From Pseudomonadota bacterium (lineage in GTDB: Bacteria > Myxococcota_A > Bradymonadia > UBA4248), in assembly GCA_017464085.1 (NCBI GenBank), contig JAFUEE010000143.1:1-33246 (forward strand): a stretch of 33,246 bases of DNA, in the 5' to 3' direction. Position 1 is the stretch's first letter, and each line of letters opens with the position of its first letter. The notes beneath the pieces are model-generated. The model was not told the origin of the DNA and did not search any database. It was given only the letters and a program-made list of their open reading frames with translations. The position numbers and the translations under genes are program-made. Below are positions 31,782 through 33,246 of this stretch, piece by piece.

Positions 31782-32816
31782 ATGCAATGCCCACGTCTGC
31801 ACGGTGTGCTTGAATCCGTTCTCCTGAATGCGGATTATTCATCCTCTCTGCAGGCGTATTTTTGCCCAGAATGTCATCTCGTATGGATGCGCGCACTCGA
31901 ATGCCGTGCCTATCTTGGGCTTGATCCTGAAGTCCTGCTCGCAAAAGCAGAAAAAGACGCGATCGATCTGAAATGCGCCCACTGCGAAACAATCTGCAAA
32001 TGCGCGCATTACCAAATCGAAGAGGGCAAAAACAGCTATTTCCATATCTGTCCGCGATGTTATGCATGTTTCTTTGAGGCCGCACAGTTCGCGCTGTTCT
32101 ATTATCTGCAGCTAAAGACTGAGCGTGAAATATCCGGTTCCATGGCGGTATCTCCAATTGACCAGCCCGGCCTCAGGTGCTGCGACTGCGGCGCAGAAAT
32201 CCCAAGCTTCACATCAGCCCAGGAGACAGAAATCGGCTTCTGTTGCACGCAATGCCGTCAATCGCCGCCAATCCTTTCTGAAGGAAAGCTGCAAAATGTT
32301 CAGCTCGTGACATTCCATAATATGGAGATCAAAATTGATCACTGGATGACCACGCCCAGAAGCCGCATATCGATCACCCCGGTTGACCCTTGCCTGCTTG
32401 ATCTTCGTATATTCACGCTTTCCGCATTCCAGCGCATCTGCCGCTTCGGCCATCGCACCCTGAAATTGCACGGCCAGCTGAGACATCACCTGGATGCCTC
32501 TGAAAGCATAGAACATTTCACGCCATTTCATCTGTTCCTAAAACAGCATGGTACAGCAGAATGCCTCAGCGCCCTAGACCAAATGGGAAAACTGGACATC
32601 ACATTTAAACCACACAGCATCATCATAGAACTGAATGCAAAGCGCACTGGGCTTGAGACAAGATTAAAATTCGAAGCGCTCGTCCGGCGTTTTATCTTGG
32701 TCTACGAAAGATTTGTCAAACAAGCCGCACGCTATGTTCACGATGAAGCTCCCTCAGAAGAACCGCCTCAGCCTGACGATGCCAATCTCCAGTCTTCAGA
32801 AACGTCGGTGTCTTGA
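31782..32816 (+). CDS. Multi-zinc-ribbon protein, unknown function
   Basis: The 344-residue product is rich in paired cysteines in its first half: C3 with CPEC at 28-31, CAHC at 65-68 plus C72 and C74, CPRCYAC at 90-96, CCDC at 133-136 and CCTQC at 154-158. These would make about three zinc ribbons. The first (C near the N-terminus, then CPECHLVW) resembles the TFIIB-type zinc ribbon of small bacterial proteins. The second half is helical, without cysteine clusters apart from isolated residues, and ends in an acidic Pro/Glu tail. There is no signal peptide, so it is cytoplasmic. GGAG lies about 8 nt before the ATG. It is in an operon with the tail-anchored protein, which may be its membrane partner (inference). 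Confidence 0.82.
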   Translation: MQCPRLHGVLESVLLNADYSSSLQAYFCPECHLVWMRALECRAYLGLDPEVLLAKAEKDAIDLKCAHCETICKCAHYQIEEGKNSYFHICPRCYACFFEAAQFALFYYLQLKTEREISGSMAVSPIDQPGLRCCDCGAEIPSFTSAQETEIGFCCTQCRQSPPILSEGKLQNVQLVTFHNMEIKIDHWMTTPRSRISITPVDPCLLDLRIFTLSAFQRICRFGHRTLKLHGQLRHHLDASESIEHFTPFHLFLKQHGTAECLSALDQMGKLDITFKPHSIIIELNAKRTGLETRLKFEALVRRFILVYERFVKQAARYVHDEAPSEEPPQPDDANLQSSETSVS

Positions 32817-32820
32817 ATTC

Positions 32821-32939
32821 TTAAGGAAGGTCTGAACAATTGCCGTTTTTGGGACAATAGTATTTCAGACGCATAAGTTTTGTGCGGGCGAGACGCCCGC
32901 ATCCCCAGGAGGTTTTCGAATTATTCAGAGCTTCCTTAA
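32821..32939. mobile_element. MITE-like element of 119 bp with 21-bp terminal inverted repeats
   Basis: Ends 32821-32841 and 32919-32939 are inverted copies matching at 19 of 21 positions (TTAAGGAAG...CTTCCTTAA). The centre holds a perfect 8-bp hairpin TGCGGGCG/CGCCCGCA (32883-32901). The whole can fold into one long structure. It begins 4 nt after the stop of the zinc-ribbon gene, so it may also end that transcript. No target duplication is evident and it encodes no transposase; a minus-strand frame through it is not a convincing gene. Confidence 0.65.
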
Positions 32940-33140
32940 AGGGTAGGGAGCGCTTGCATTTCGGCTCTCGTTGCTGAACTATGTCTCTGTATAGAAGAGA
33001 TAGACGCAGCATCCCTAATCGCTGTCCTGAAGCACACGCACAAAAACACTTGAACAGAGAGCGCCTCAACACAGTTTGCCCAAGAATCCCAAGCGGTCTA
33101 TTGATACAGGTTCAACCATTGCAGGCGAAATAGTCACGCT

Positions 33141-33239
33141 CGCATCCCAAATGCGCACAGCGGGCAACTCAAAACATGCAAAACAGACCTGATCATATTG
33201 TCTAACCGCATCCAAAATGCGCACAGGGGAGTTCAACAC
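33141..33239 (-). repeat. Two CRISPR-like repeat units at the window edge (66-bp period)
   Basis: A segment from 33141 to about 33175 is repeated, with changes, from 33207 to about 33239. Shared core: CGCATCC, then AAATGCGCACAG, then GG. Each unit contains a CGCAT/ATGCG palindrome. On the minus strand both start GTTTTG or GTGTTG. The space between is about 31 bp of unrelated DNA. Repeat length, palindrome, spacing and the 5' GT..TTG fit a CRISPR array, but the copies differ by several bases and a 2-nt indel. Two diverged units alone cannot prove one. The rest of 32940-33246 shows no gene. Confidence 0.3.
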
Positions 33240-33246
33240 AAAACAT

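Noticed and set aside
32821..33072. 83-residue minus-strand frame across the MITE-like element
   Set aside because: Its sequence is dictated by the inverted repeats and central hairpin; no start signal or domain.

Overview
This window looks like chromosomal DNA of a Gram-negative bacterium with moderately high G+C. The envelope genes (BamB-like and YfgM-like proteins, MlaD/MlaE, MurG), the many Sec- or lipobox-exported proteins with acidic or Ala/Glu/Lys-rich linkers, and a large TPR protein beside a membrane TPR-like protein suggest a deltaproteobacterial-type lineage (Myxococcota/Bradymonadota-like). That placement is inference from style. No rRNA, tRNA, prophage or complete transposon was seen.

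Layout. Bases 1-310 are a 42-bp tandem array cut by the window edge. Bases 599-4906 (minus strand) form a probable operon yfgM-like > bamB-like > pnp, with a 19-bp-stem RNA hairpin just upstream of the pnp ribosome binding site. Bases 5290-11165 (plus) hold a 1326-residue TPR protein, a translationally coupled membrane-anchored protein and GDP-mannose 4,6-dehydratase. Bases 11373-13754 hold a type IV pilin-like protein and a SpoIID-domain protein. Bases 14231-18774 are a group of exported proteins and lipoproteins of unknown function: three on plus, then two on minus. Bases 18900-22101 carry a lipoprotein 5'-nucleotidase (minus) divergent from metK (plus). Bases 22409-24571 encode a large unknown lipoprotein, convergent with murG (24719-25846, minus). 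A small DUF465/YdcH protein and fmt follow. Bases 28023-30429 carry mlaD and mlaE (minus) without an mlaF ATPase. They diverge from a two-gene operon for a C-terminally anchored protein and a multi-zinc-ribbon protein. The right end holds a MITE-like inverted-repeat element and two CRISPR-like repeat units at the very edge.

How the genes work together. Most known functions concern RNA turnover (pnp) and the cell envelope: outer membrane protein insertion and secretion, lipid transport, peptidoglycan synthesis and modification, sugar-nucleotide supply and pilus-like assembly. Housekeeping enzymes (metK, fmt) are interspersed.

The most unusual signal is not a gene. It is a dispersed family of at least eleven intergenic hairpins, mostly in tandem pairs, at six places. 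Each has an inner TAT...ATA stem, a single unpaired G/C at a fixed place, and usually an outer stem whose sequence differs from copy to copy while its pairing is kept. Start codons were chosen from Shine-Dalgarno spacing, promoters and domain starts; several differ from the longest open frame. All functional assignments come from reading motifs by eye, not from database searches.
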